DNA of 64,000 bases from SB15 sp964639245 (lineage in GTDB: Bacteria > Chloroflexota > Anaerolineae > Aggregatilineales > J027). Below are positions 52,258 to 60,700 of this stretch, one piece after another. The position numbers and the translations under genes are program-made. How positions within the stretch are numbered: the first letter of the stretch is position 1; every line of letters starts with the position of its first letter. Where the stretch lies: assembly GCA_964639245.1 (NCBI GenBank), contig CAZXCU010000008.1, positions 124,001 to 188,000 on the forward strand. Reading direction: 5' to 3'. The notes under the pieces are model-generated. The model saw only the letters and a program-made list of their open reading frames with translations. It was not told the DNA's origin and did no database searches.

Positions 52258-52382
52258 AGAGACCGTCCGAATATTATCTAACAGGGGCGGGAATCGGGGC
52301 ATGTTTGCCTATTTTCGGGAACATGCAATGCCCCTTGTCCCCGCCCTTACAAGCGAAAAATCCGAATTTCCAGACGGTCTCT
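52258..52382. repeat. MITE-like element, type 2, copy B
   Basis: Bounded by AGAGACCGTCCGAA and TTTCCAGACGGTCTCT, enclosing a large GC-rich hairpin (AGGGGCGGG with CCCCGCCCTT, inner GGGGCATGTT with AACATGC). It directly follows type 1 copy B. A 72-codon frame inside it (52226-52444) is not considered a gene. Confidence 0.6.
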
Positions 52383-52568
52383 TAGGGCGGTGTGTGGTGA
52401 AAATGGCTGCACTGGCCTCAGGCCAGCGTTACCCATATCTGTGATCATTTATTAAACAACATCGGCCCCTTGTTTTGTATGCTAACCTCGCCCCAATAAT
52501 GCCTCTCCCCTTGGCGGACGATTGTCTCCTATAATAGTTCGTCCGATTTTTGACGGAGACAGTTCACC

Positions 52569-53150
52569 ATGCAAAAAATAGCCGTCGTTGGGACAAGCGG
52601 CAGTGGCAAAACGACCACCGCCCAGCACATCAGCCACATTTTAAGCATCCCGCACATTGAGCTGGATGCCCTCTATTGGCAAGAAAATTGGACCGAAACC
52701 CCGACAGCGCGTTTTCGGGCAAAAGTTGAAGCCGCCCTCATCGGAGAATCATGGGTGATTGATGGGAACTATAGCAAAGTTCGTGATGTGGTCTGGTCAA
52801 AAGCCGATACGGTCATCTGGCTGGATTATTCGCTGCTGCTGACGCTCTGGCGCATCAACAAACGCACCCTGCGCCGTTCGCTTACCCGCCAAACTTTGTG
52901 GCATGGCAACCGCGAAACACTCTGGAAACATTTTTTTACCCGCGACTCGCTGTACTGGTGGGTACTCAAAACCTATTCCCGCCGCAAACGCGAATATCCC
53001 GAATTATTTGCCCAACCCGACTATGCCCATCTTCAGGTTTTGCACTTTTGCACGCCTCGCCAAACGCAAACATGGCTGGATAGCCTTATCCCCGTTCATA
53101 GGTCGGACGCAGGTAAATATCCAGTAAATATTGCGGATAACCAATCTTGA
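52569..53150 (+). CDS. P-loop nucleoside-kinase-like protein (FlaR / adenylate-kinase-like)
   Basis: A 193-residue small kinase-fold protein. Walker A VVGTSGSGKTTTA at residues 5-17, then HIELDALYWQENW (about 33-45), WVIDGNYSKVRD (about 64-75) and TVIWLDYS (about 81-88), the set seen in DNA topology modulation FlaR-related and AAA_17/AAA_18 proteins. The phosphate acceptor is unknown. Its 3' end overlaps the convergent phosphoribosyltransferase gene by 65 bp; the last 25 residues may therefore not be conserved. Confidence 0.8.
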   Translation: MQKIAVVGTSGSGKTTTAQHISHILSIPHIELDALYWQENWTETPTARFRAKVEAALIGESWVIDGNYSKVRDVVWSKADTVIWLDYSLLLTLWRINKRTLRRSLTRQTLWHGNRETLWKHFFTRDSLYWWVLKTYSRRKREYPELFAQPDYAHLQVLHFCTPRQTQTWLDSLIPVHRSDAGKYPVNIADNQS

Positions 53151-53823
53151 GCAAACTGGCTTCACATTCTTTCATGGTTGCCCCCTTGTCCCGCCAATAG
53201 GGAACACGCTTGATGAGGGTTTCCACCTTCTCTCGCGGCGTGATAATCCATGTATCTTTGGGAACATGCCCGTAAAAAATGACGTGCATTTCATTCATCA
53301 CCTCGGTGGTTTTGAGGAAAGGCGCAATCAAAATGATTTTACGGGCATGGTGTTCTTCGGTCAGGTATTGGGCAACAAATCGCGCTGTTCCCCCCAAATC
53401 CACCAAGTCCTCCACCACACTCACCACCTGATCGGTTACATCCATTGAGAGGGGGTGAACAATTTCGGCTTTATCGAGGGGCTGCCCCGGCCCCGCATAA
53501 TATTTCACACCCATCATGCCAAATTTGATCGGGGAAATATTTTTGTTGAGTGTCCATGCCAGATGGTCATGCAGCAGGACACCGGGCAGCAATCCCCCCA
53601 TCGTAATCATTACCGCGTGGGTAATCTGCTGCTTGGTGGAAATATTCTCGACTTGATAGCGGTACACCTGCCGCGCAATCTGGGAAGCAATAAAGGTCGA
53701 AATGTGGTCAGGAATATATAAAAATTTGAGACTATCGTAATCTACTTCAACTCCGCAGGGATTTTTCCAGAATTCGGGGTCAATATTGGCATCGGTACTT
53801 TTGATATGCTGGTCGTAGGCCAT
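53086..53823 (-). CDS. Phosphoribosyltransferase-domain protein
   Basis: A 245-residue type I PRTase-fold protein. The PRPP loop is VVSVVEDLVDLGGTA (about residues 131-145); the usual VDDVxDTGxT is replaced by VEDLVDLGGT. MITMGGLLPG upstream is the PPi-loop equivalent. Such variants occur in hypoxanthine/xanthine PRTase-like proteins of uncertain substrate. The start is clear (ATG after a poor spacer). Confidence 0.78.
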   Translation of the reverse strand: MAYDQHIKSTDANIDPEFWKNPCGVEVDYDSLKFLYIPDHISTFIASQIARQVYRYQVENISTKQQITHAVMITMGGLLPGVLLHDHLAWTLNKNISPIKFGMMGVKYYAGPGQPLDKAEIVHPLSMDVTDQVVSVVEDLVDLGGTARFVAQYLTEEHHARKIILIAPFLKTTEVMNEMHVIFYGHVPKDTWIITPREKVETLIKRVPYWRDKGATMKECEASLLKIGYPQYLLDIYLRPTYERG

Positions 53824-53874
53824 CGGTTTTCCTAAATTTCTTTAAACTCGGCGCTGGCATTATAACAGAAAAAA

Positions 53875-53933
53875 ACAAGGGGCTTATGCAGTTTAACGAA
53901 TAACGACGGGTATCCGGTGCATAAGCCCCTTGT
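53875..53933 (-). terminator. Long-stem terminator of the WD40 gene
   Basis: A 16-bp perfect stem ACAAGGGGCTTATGCA / TGCATAAGCCCCTTGT with a 27-nt loop, followed on the minus strand by TTTTTTCTG. The arm also carries the ATGCAGTTTAAC sequence of the type 3 element. Confidence 0.7.
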
Positions 53934-53946
53934 CAAAATTCATCTC

Positions 53947-55692
53947 CTATTTCACGCCGTACAAAAACCAGTTATTGGCGGGGGAAGGGGCAAAACTGAA
54001 CAGGTGCAGCGCGTTATTTCCGGCAAATTGGACTTTGCTGGCAAACACCGGCAGCTTTGCCAGCAGCGTTCCCGCATTGGCATCGTAGACCTGAGTTTCT
54101 CCCTGATTCAACATTTCAATGCCACCTGTCACCACCAGCAACGTACTGTCCGGGCTAAAGGCAGCATCAAAGGCGGTCAAATTACCGCCGCTAAAGGTCA
54201 GGGTGATGTCACGAATTTTGTTATAGGTGGTTAAATCCCAGATTTGCATGACATTTTCAGCGTTGGTATACACCAAGCGGGTTCCGGTGGGGCTAATGCT
54301 GATCGAGTGATTCCCGCCCAGAATATTGTTCGGGTTGTAGCCCTGCAATTCTTGAATTTTGGTGTTGGTGTTGGTGTCCCAGACATGGAGTTTGGCATCT
54401 ACCGTCACCACGACCAACGTAGAAACCGTCGGGTTATAGGCAATTTCATCAGGGAAAGCGGTATGACTCAAGGTGGCAAGGGTTGCGCCGTTAGCGACAT
54501 CATAAATCACGACGATATTGTTCGTGCCGTCGCTGCCACTTACCGCCAAACGTGACCCATTGGGGCTAAATTCCATATCGCCGACCAAACGCGCCGGGAA
54601 AGACAGGGTAATCCGTTCCTGAGCCACCAAGCCAGTATCAATCGCGCCCACATCCCAGAGTTTAATCTGGGCAATATCGGTGGTGGCATTGTATTGGGAA
54701 GAGGCCAGCAGGCGTGAGCCATCGGGACGTTCAACGGCAGCAAGCACCGCGATTTCCTGACCATTTTTCCCGACGCTGGTGGGGGTTGCGCTCCAATTAT
54801 CATGGGTTTGCAGCAGCACTTCCTGTCCATTCGCCAGCGCCATGACCAGAAAGCCATCCCAGAAATCAACATCCCGCGCACTCAGGGGCAGCGAACGCGC
54901 CGCAATTTGTGTCAGTTGGGCAGCATTCACCGTGGTGATGGGCAACAAGCCCTGTGATAAATTTGTCCCCGTCGAAGATGCCCCGCCGACTTGCTCCAGC
55001 CAGTAATCCGGGCTGCCTGCCGCATCAACCTGTCCTTCGGCTGTCCACCCGGCGGTATTGTTATAATTCACCTGCCACCAGACAAAGCCATTCGCACAGG
55101 TTGGCCCCCCTGTGATGAGAAATTGTCCACCCGGCGGAATATCGGTGATGTACGTGCCGCTGGTGCCAGCCGTCGCCCGCATCCGATTCGGGATACCATT
55201 TTCAGCGCTGACCCGGGCCGTCATGCCCACATTTAATCGGGTGGGCAGCGGACATTGTGTGGTGTCAATCCCGGTAGCAGGCGCGATGGTGCTGCCGCCA
55301 CTGGTCGAAACCGCGCCTGTGCTGGTACACAGAATCAAAGTTGTCCGGTCTGCGCTCTGGCGATAATCATAAATCGTGCCATTGTAGGCCAGCAGATATT
55401 GAAAGCCCCGAGTTTGCACCTGAGCATACGTTTGCCCTGTCTGTGGACAACCCAAACTGGTATCCGGGTAAATTTGAGCGCTCCATTCCCAGATAAGACT
55501 CGGGTCATTCGATTTACAGGTTGAACTGTCATTCGGGTTGGTGCAGTCAATGCGGAAAGATTTGCCCACCTTTACCCCCAAATCCGCCAGCGCGTCAAAA
55601 ATCCCCTGTGGGAGCGGCGCTTGAGCGTGGGTGGTTGCCAGTGGAATAAGCAGTAAAGCGAAAAGTAATACCGTCAAGATCACTTTTTTCAT
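53947..55692 (-). CDS. Exported SH3-like and WD40 beta-propeller protein
   Basis: A 581-residue secreted protein. Signal peptide residues 1-24 (VLLFALLLIPLATTHAQ). Region 25-140 contains several Cys (CTNPNDSSTC, CPQTGQ, LCTST). A bacterial SH3-like domain follows (about 150-225: LNVGMTARVSAENGIPNRMR, WWQVNYNNTAGWTAEG). Residues about 250-581 form WD40-type blades (FSPNGSRLAVSGSDG, SISPTGTRLVYTNAENVMQIWD, AFSPDSTLLVVTGG). Likely a surface binding protein. Confidence 0.83.
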   Translation of the reverse strand: MKKVILTVLLFALLLIPLATTHAQAPLPQGIFDALADLGVKVGKSFRIDCTNPNDSSTCKSNDPSLIWEWSAQIYPDTSLGCPQTGQTYAQVQTRGFQYLLAYNGTIYDYRQSADRTTLILCTSTGAVSTSGGSTIAPATGIDTTQCPLPTRLNVGMTARVSAENGIPNRMRATAGTSGTYITDIPPGGQFLITGGPTCANGFVWWQVNYNNTAGWTAEGQVDAAGSPDYWLEQVGGASSTGTNLSQGLLPITTVNAAQLTQIAARSLPLSARDVDFWDGFLVMALANGQEVLLQTHDNWSATPTSVGKNGQEIAVLAAVERPDGSRLLASSQYNATTDIAQIKLWDVGAIDTGLVAQERITLSFPARLVGDMEFSPNGSRLAVSGSDGTNNIVVIYDVANGATLATLSHTAFPDEIAYNPTVSTLVVVTVDAKLHVWDTNTNTKIQELQGYNPNNILGGNHSISISPTGTRLVYTNAENVMQIWDLTTYNKIRDITLTFSGGNLTAFDAAFSPDSTLLVVTGGIEMLNQGETQVYDANAGTLLAKLPVFASKVQFAGNNALHLFSFAPSPANNWFLYGVK

Positions 55693-55776
55693 ACTCAGAA
55701 GTTCCCCAAATTAAAAATGACGCTTCTATTGTAGCGTCATCTCATCAAAATTCTGGATTTTTGCTCCCCGCCAACC

Positions 55777-56268
55777 TTACCAGCCGAATGTTCCCGGCGC
55801 ACCTTTGAACGGCCCGACAATCTCCGAGGTAATCCACCCGCCATAAAAATCGCCTTCCTGCGGCTGAACTCTTTCCTCGTCCATGTAACAGGCATCCATC
55901 CGGCTGGGATAAAAGCTGAGGTATCCGCGCATGGATTCATAGCCTCTGGCGGGGTTTTCATAGCTCCACGCGGCATTTTCCGTGATTTTATCCTGCACCT
56001 GAATCGTCCAGTAATCCGCCATGCCCTTAAATTCGCAGTAAGTATGCCGTCCGGTGCGGGTGAAATAGGCTATCTGGATGTCCTCGCGGGGAATATAAAT
56101 CGCCGGGGGATGGCTCGTTTCTAATACCCGCAAAGCACGGGTGGTTTCCGCGATGATTTCGCCATTAAAAATGACCCGTATCCGTTTACTGGTGGGGTCA
56201 ATTTTGGGGGGACGGGGATAATCCCACACGGATTCCTGCCCCGGCTGCGGTTCAATCCGTTGAATCAT
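55777..56268 (-). CDS. DUF427 family protein
   Basis: A 163-residue protein of the DUF427 (NTP_transf_9) family: KRIRVIFNGEIIAETTRALRV, PPAIYIPREDI, the THTYCEFKG-like HTYCEFKGMADYW stretch, and AWSYENPA. Compact beta fold, usually single copy, function not established in the family. Downstream of the HAD dehalogenase gene with a 38-bp gap, same direction. Confidence 0.85.
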   Translation of the reverse strand: MIQRIEPQPGQESVWDYPRPPKIDPTSKRIRVIFNGEIIAETTRALRVLETSHPPAIYIPREDIQIAYFTRTGRHTYCEFKGMADYWTIQVQDKITENAAWSYENPARGYESMRGYLSFYPSRMDACYMDEERVQPQEGDFYGGWITSEIVGPFKGAPGTFGW

Positions 56269-56306
56269 ATGGCTTTCTCTCCTTGTTTAGGAGATCTTAG
56301 CAAAAA

Positions 56307-56981
56307 TCACCCGTTCTGTGCTGTTTTCAAAATCTGTTCTGCCACTTCCAAGAGATTTTTCCCGATAATCTGCGGGCGAACTTCGGCGGGGATGGTTTGT
56401 CCCGGACGTGCCACAAACGCACCCTGAAAACCCGCGTTCATAGCCCCCTGTATATCCCAATCGTGCGCGGCAATCATCATCAGGTTGGACGGTGCTTCCC
56501 CGATGGTTTCAGCCGCCATTTGATAGACCTCAAGCGCCGGCTTAAATTTTTTAACCGTGTCTACCGAGAGACGTTTTTCAAAAAAATGGCTGATCCCCGC
56601 GTTGATGAGTTGGGCATCGGCGGTTTGCGGGGCGGAATTGGTCAGGGTCACGAGTTGGAATCCCGCTTTTTTGAGTTTTTCCAGCGCGGGAACAACATCG
56701 GGATGGGGGGGAAGATTCCGCATCTGGCCTAAAATTTCGGCGCGGTCATGCGGCCCAAGCGTTTTTCCCATGCGTTGTGTGACCTGTTCCAAGGCGCTCG
56801 CCCCTAATTCGCTGAAATTACGGTATTGATTCAAAATCGTGGCGACCATCGCCGCCCTCAGCAGCAGGTTAAACCACTGCCCTTTGACATTGGCATCCCC
56901 AAAAAAACGTTCAAAATGCGGATTCAGCGCGTTTAAATCTAGCAGGGTTTCGTTGACATCAAAAACCAGTATTGGCTGCAT
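56307..56981 (-). CDS. Haloacid dehalogenase type II
   Basis: A 224-residue HAD-superfamily enzyme that hydrolyses 2-haloacids. Nucleophile motif VFDVNETLLDL (about residues 5-15, Asp 7), the Ser/Thr of TLTNSAP (about 110-116), Lys in VKKFKPALEVY, and AHDWDIQGAMNAGF (about 170-183) with the C-terminal acidic motif. The DVNETLLD form is typical of haloacid dehalogenases rather than phosphatases. The natural substrate is not certain. Confidence 0.87.
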   Translation of the reverse strand: MQPILVFDVNETLLDLNALNPHFERFFGDANVKGQWFNLLLRAAMVATILNQYRNFSELGASALEQVTQRMGKTLGPHDRAEILGQMRNLPPHPDVVPALEKLKKAGFQLVTLTNSAPQTADAQLINAGISHFFEKRLSVDTVKKFKPALEVYQMAAETIGEAPSNLMMIAAHDWDIQGAMNAGFQGAFVARPGQTIPAEVRPQIIGKNLLEVAEQILKTAQNG

Positions 56982-57064
56982 AAAAAATCCTATTTTTGAC
57001 TATCCAAAGCAATAAACATGGGAGAGGAGATAGGAAAACGCACTTATCCCCTCTCCCGAATGGG

Positions 57065-59029
57065 TTAATTCAACACGGCAAAACTGTTCAGCGCGGGTTT
57101 GAGCGCTTGTTCATAGAGGAGTGCGCGTTCAGATTCGCTATTCCCCGCTACACCAATCACATAGCCCCGCCCATCAATTTCGGTCATGGCAAAGTAGACA
57201 AACAAATCCTGTCCGACAATATCATAGATATTCCACGAGATGCCATTGATTTCAACCGTTTCCATCGGGGCGGGCAGTTCGGCATATCCATATCCCCCCA
57301 CGATGATGCGTTCGACATAGCCCGCCAGACCATCTTCCGGTACACGGTAGGCCATGAAGGGGGCAGCCCCTACAACCAGTTCAAAAATGCCGTCTTCGGA
57401 TTCCTGCCAGCCTTCGGGCGCAAGTCCGCTAATCCCCAGTGTTTGGCTTTCATAGGCAACCATGCTCACGCTTTCCAGCACGGGCGCAGGGGCGGCAAAG
57501 CCATCGGGCAGCGCAAATTCGACACCCGGCATCGCTGCCACACACGAAATATCCAGCGCGGCGGGGTCAGGATTTTCCACAAATGCTCCGGCAATCTCCG
57601 TCGGGCAGCCACCATCCAATGAGAGGCCGTGTCCACCGCCGGGAATTTCAATATACACGCTGTTGGTGACATTCTCGCCAATCTGAGCTGTGTAACGCGG
57701 CGGAGTCACCGGATCAAATTCACCCGCGACCAGCAGAGACGGAATAGCGCTCACGACGGCTTCATTTTCGCTGGCGGGTGCTACGCCTGATCCCCATGCC
57801 GCACAGAAATTCAGCAAATCGCGCTCCATGACCAAGGCTTCGGTACTGATGAACGGGGCATATTCCGGTGCATACGTTTCAAACGAGGCCAGCGCTTCAT
57901 CCAGATTCGTAAAGGCATATTCTTCGTTACAGTTGAAGCTGTAATTCATGCCTTCGCTGAAGGTGTCTTCCAAGAAAAAGCCCGCCAGCAGCCCTAAGGT
58001 TTCGTAATTGCCATTGCTGACCTCATCAATAATCTGGGGCAGCAGAGGAATAATCGTGGTGGCATACAGCGATTGGAACAACAGAGTCATGAAATAATCA
58101 CCGCGCAGCAAATCGGGCAGCACCTCGTCCTGATAGTAGGTGTCCATGATGACCGGATTTTCGTCCAAAGTGGCGGCTGTGTTCAAAAATACGTTTTTCA
58201 AATCGGGGTAAGCTGCGTTACACGCCGCATCCGCTTCGCAAGATTCAAACAGCAGGTCAAAGACACGGTTGGTGTTCTGGGCAAAATCCACGTTGAAATC
58301 AGCTTCTAGCGGGACTGCCGAGTCAATAATGGCGCTGCGAACCCCGTCTGGAAAATCGCGCATCACCTGAAGCGCCAAGCGTGTCCCGTAGGAAATACCG
58401 TACAGGTTGAATTGTTCATAACCCAATGCTTGACGAATTGCGTCCACGTCCGCCGCATTTTGAATGGTGTTATAAAATTCGAGGCTGGCAGTCGTTTCAT
58501 TGAGGATGCGATCACGGCAGGCAAAAGCCGCTTGATTGGACAATTCGTTAAATTCGGCATCTGGCAGGTCGTTATCCAGATTTTCGAGGATGAGCGTTTG
58601 AATTTCGGGACAATCTAACGAAGGTTCGGAATAGCCCGTGCCGCGCTGGTCAAAAACGATGACATCGCGGGTGGCTGTAAAGGCGCTGAAAATCTCGCTC
58701 AAGGCCGGGCCATAATTCACAAGGGTATCTCCGCCGGGGCCGCCATCCAGATAAATGACCGCATCGGTGGGCGGATTGGGGTTGCTGGTGCGTAAAATCG
58801 CCACTGGCAGGCGGATTGGGTCGCTGTTCGGGTCAGCATGATTTTCCGGTACGGTGACATAACCGCAATCGACAACATCCCCTGTCGCCACCTCGAACAA
58901 ACAGGCGGATTCTTCAAATGAAAAAGTGGATTGAGCCGCCGTCGGACGGGCGGGCGCGGTGGTCAAAAAAACACCGACCAGCAGGGCAAAAACAAGGCCA
59001 AGTGTCACCCATTGAGATGAAAAACGCAT
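57065..59029 (-). CDS. Exported alpha/beta hydrolase with TAP-like C-terminal domain
   Basis: A 654-residue secreted hydrolase or peptidase of the tripeptidyl-aminopeptidase type. Signal peptide begins at MRFSSQWVTLGLVFALLVGV. Catalytic elements: oxyanion YLDGGPGGDT, FDQRGTGYS, the nucleophile elbow GISYGTRLAL, Asp in GEFDPVTPPRY, and His in GGGHGLS. An additional C-terminal domain of about 150 residues (VSMVAYESQTLGISGLAPEG) has a beta character. ATG 59029 is chosen because the longer frame has no signal sequence; nearby promoter space favours this start. Confidence 0.87.
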   Translation of the reverse strand: MRFSSQWVTLGLVFALLVGVFLTTAPARPTAAQSTFSFEESACLFEVATGDVVDCGYVTVPENHADPNSDPIRLPVAILRTSNPNPPTDAVIYLDGGPGGDTLVNYGPALSEIFSAFTATRDVIVFDQRGTGYSEPSLDCPEIQTLILENLDNDLPDAEFNELSNQAAFACRDRILNETTASLEFYNTIQNAADVDAIRQALGYEQFNLYGISYGTRLALQVMRDFPDGVRSAIIDSAVPLEADFNVDFAQNTNRVFDLLFESCEADAACNAAYPDLKNVFLNTAATLDENPVIMDTYYQDEVLPDLLRGDYFMTLLFQSLYATTIIPLLPQIIDEVSNGNYETLGLLAGFFLEDTFSEGMNYSFNCNEEYAFTNLDEALASFETYAPEYAPFISTEALVMERDLLNFCAAWGSGVAPASENEAVVSAIPSLLVAGEFDPVTPPRYTAQIGENVTNSVYIEIPGGGHGLSLDGGCPTEIAGAFVENPDPAALDISCVAAMPGVEFALPDGFAAPAPVLESVSMVAYESQTLGISGLAPEGWQESEDGIFELVVGAAPFMAYRVPEDGLAGYVERIIVGGYGYAELPAPMETVEINGISWNIYDIVGQDLFVYFAMTEIDGRGYVIGVAGNSESERALLYEQALKPALNSFAVLN

Positions 59030-59161
59030 ACAGAATTTTCCCTCTTGTGTAAGTAAATCACTAGGATTATAGGGCATAGCGATAAAAATTGACCATGCGC
59101 CTTTTGACGGAAAAATCCCCCCATCTTTCGACTTTTGGTTTATCCTACTACAATCAAAAGC

Positions 59162-59566
59162 ATGAGCAACCACTTGGCAATTGACGCAGAACTCAACAAT
59201 CTGGCAGCCATCCGTGCCTTTGTGCAGGAAAAATTGACTCTGTTCGGCGCAAACCCAACGCTCATCGAAGATTTGGTGTTGGCGGTCAACGAAGCGGCGA
59301 CTAATGTGATGGTACATGGCTACAAGGGCATGGGAGGGCAGTTGGAAATTGTGATTGAGGCCAACGAAACACATTTTTTAGTGACCTTGAGGGATGACGC
59401 ACCCCCGTTTAATCCGACGATTATCCCGTCGCCGGATTTAAATCTACCCTTGCACGAACGTCCACTGGGCGGGATGGGGATTCATTTGATGCGGAGTTTG
59501 ACTACCGCAATGCAATATCGTGGGATCAACGGTAATGAAGTCACTTTAATGAGGGAGAAGGAATAG
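59162..59566 (+). CDS. Anti-sigma factor kinase (RsbW/SpoIIAB-like ATPase)
   Basis: A 134-residue GHKL ATPase. N-box NEAATNVMVHGYK (about residues 46-58), G1 DDAPPFNP (about 79-86), G2 GGMGIHLMR (about 105-113). These proteins phosphorylate a STAS antagonist and bind a sigma factor or another partner. The STAS gene follows after 6 bp; no sigma gene is adjacent, so the output is unknown. Confidence 0.87.
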   Translation: MSNHLAIDAELNNLAAIRAFVQEKLTLFGANPTLIEDLVLAVNEAATNVMVHGYKGMGGQLEIVIEANETHFLVTLRDDAPPFNPTIIPSPDLNLPLHERPLGGMGIHLMRSLTTAMQYRGINGNEVTLMREKE

Positions 59567-59572
59567 CGAATC

Positions 59573-59986
59573 ATGGAAATCCAGATTGAACAGCAACAAG
59601 GTCGTGTGCCTGTCACGATTATGAAATTGATGGGTGATTTGGACGGTTCAAATTATCAGGATGTCATTACCAAAGGTAAAGAACTGGTGGCGGCGGGAAC
59701 AACCCATCTGCTCATCGATATGAAGGATGTGCCATTTATGGGCAGCGCGGGCTTGGTTGCCCTGCACAGCTTGGCGTTGGCGCTGCAAGGCAAACCCGAA
59801 ACTGACCCCGAAGAGGGCTGGAACGCGCTCCATGCTGCACGGATTGATGCCGCACAGGGCAAACAAGCCTTCGTTAAAATTTTGAATCCCCAGCCGTCCG
59901 TGTTACGCGGATTAGAACGCACCGGCATGACCGAACTTTTTGAAGTGCATACCGATTTAGCGACGGCAGTTGCCGCTTTTGCATAG
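59573..59986 (+). CDS. STAS-domain anti-sigma factor antagonist
   Basis: A 137-residue STAS protein, probable phosphorylation target of the preceding kinase. The regulatory site reads DMKDVPFMGSAGLVALHSL (about residues 48-66): the canonical DSSG is GSAG, with Ser as the candidate phosphosite. An unusual 25-residue insertion (ETDPEEGWNALHAARIDAAQ) separates the two halves of the fold. The 6-bp gap makes it one operon with the kinase. Confidence 0.83.
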   Translation: MEIQIEQQQGRVPVTIMKLMGDLDGSNYQDVITKGKELVAAGTTHLLIDMKDVPFMGSAGLVALHSLALALQGKPETDPEEGWNALHAARIDAAQGKQAFVKILNPQPSVLRGLERTGMTELFEVHTDLATAVAAFA

Positions 59987-60024
59987 GGCAAGCAAGGGGC
60001 GGGGCTAAACCGCCCACTTGCTCA

Positions 60025-60462
60025 TTAAAGCTGAGTAAGTTCTTGCAATCTTTCGCAGTCTGCCCGATAAACTTCGAGTTGCGCCTGCAAAATTTCACGC
60101 ACGGGCAGCGGCAAATCATATTCCAGCGCGTCTTCAAAATCATCCACCGAATTTTTGATACCGTCGGAGATGGCGTTCAAAATAAATTGGTCTCTGTCCG
60201 ATGAAAAAGGCAGCTGCATTTCATTCAGCATGATTTCCAACGACATATCGGTTGTGCCTTCAGTGGCATAGTCCTCGCCCAGCACCGACATCAAGGTCTG
60301 AATTTCATCGGCAAATTCTTGGCGTTTCTGGCTGAGGGCAGAAAATTCGGTTTTGAGCGTTTCATCTTGCACCAAATCAATCGCACGGGCATAGGCTTTT
60401 TCGGCATCTTTGAACAAACGAATCAATTTATTGAGCGTGGTGGTCAACAAGCGGTCTACCAT
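60025..60462 (-). CDS. DUF2383-like four-helix bundle protein
   Basis: A 145-residue helical protein: LNKLIRLFKDAEKAYARAID (residues 10-29) is close to the PA2169/DUF2383 opening, and EFSALSQKRQEFADEIQTL with acidic helices follow. Ferritin-like bundle family of unknown role, often stress-related. Convergent with the STAS gene. Confidence 0.65.
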   Translation of the reverse strand: MVDRLLTTTLNKLIRLFKDAEKAYARAIDLVQDETLKTEFSALSQKRQEFADEIQTLMSVLGEDYATEGTTDMSLEIMLNEMQLPFSSDRDQFILNAISDGIKNSVDDFEDALEYDLPLPVREILQAQLEVYRADCERLQELTQL

Positions 60463-60700
60463 GAGGGACTCTCCGAGCTAAGGTTAGGTGATGCCTGTAA
60501 TTTAAACCGAATTGAGGTGAATCCGCCAAATGCTCATGAATTTCATAAAAAAGACAAAATTTCCCGCGTTCTGCCCACGTTTACCTGACCATAGCCTAAC
60601 ATCAATCTATTATTACAAAACATACAATTTATCATGATTTGTATATCCTGCACATCTTATCCATACTACCTTATCGCTTTTAGGCTATGAGGAGAATCAC

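Noticed and set aside
52226..52444. 72-codon plus-strand ORF in the 52-kb gap
   Set aside because: It lies inside the type 1/type 2 palindromic elements, has no ribosome site and its sequence is dictated by the hairpins.
59032..59374. N-terminal extension of the alpha/beta hydrolase frame
   Set aside because: It is antisense to the RsbW-like gene and precedes a clear signal peptide.
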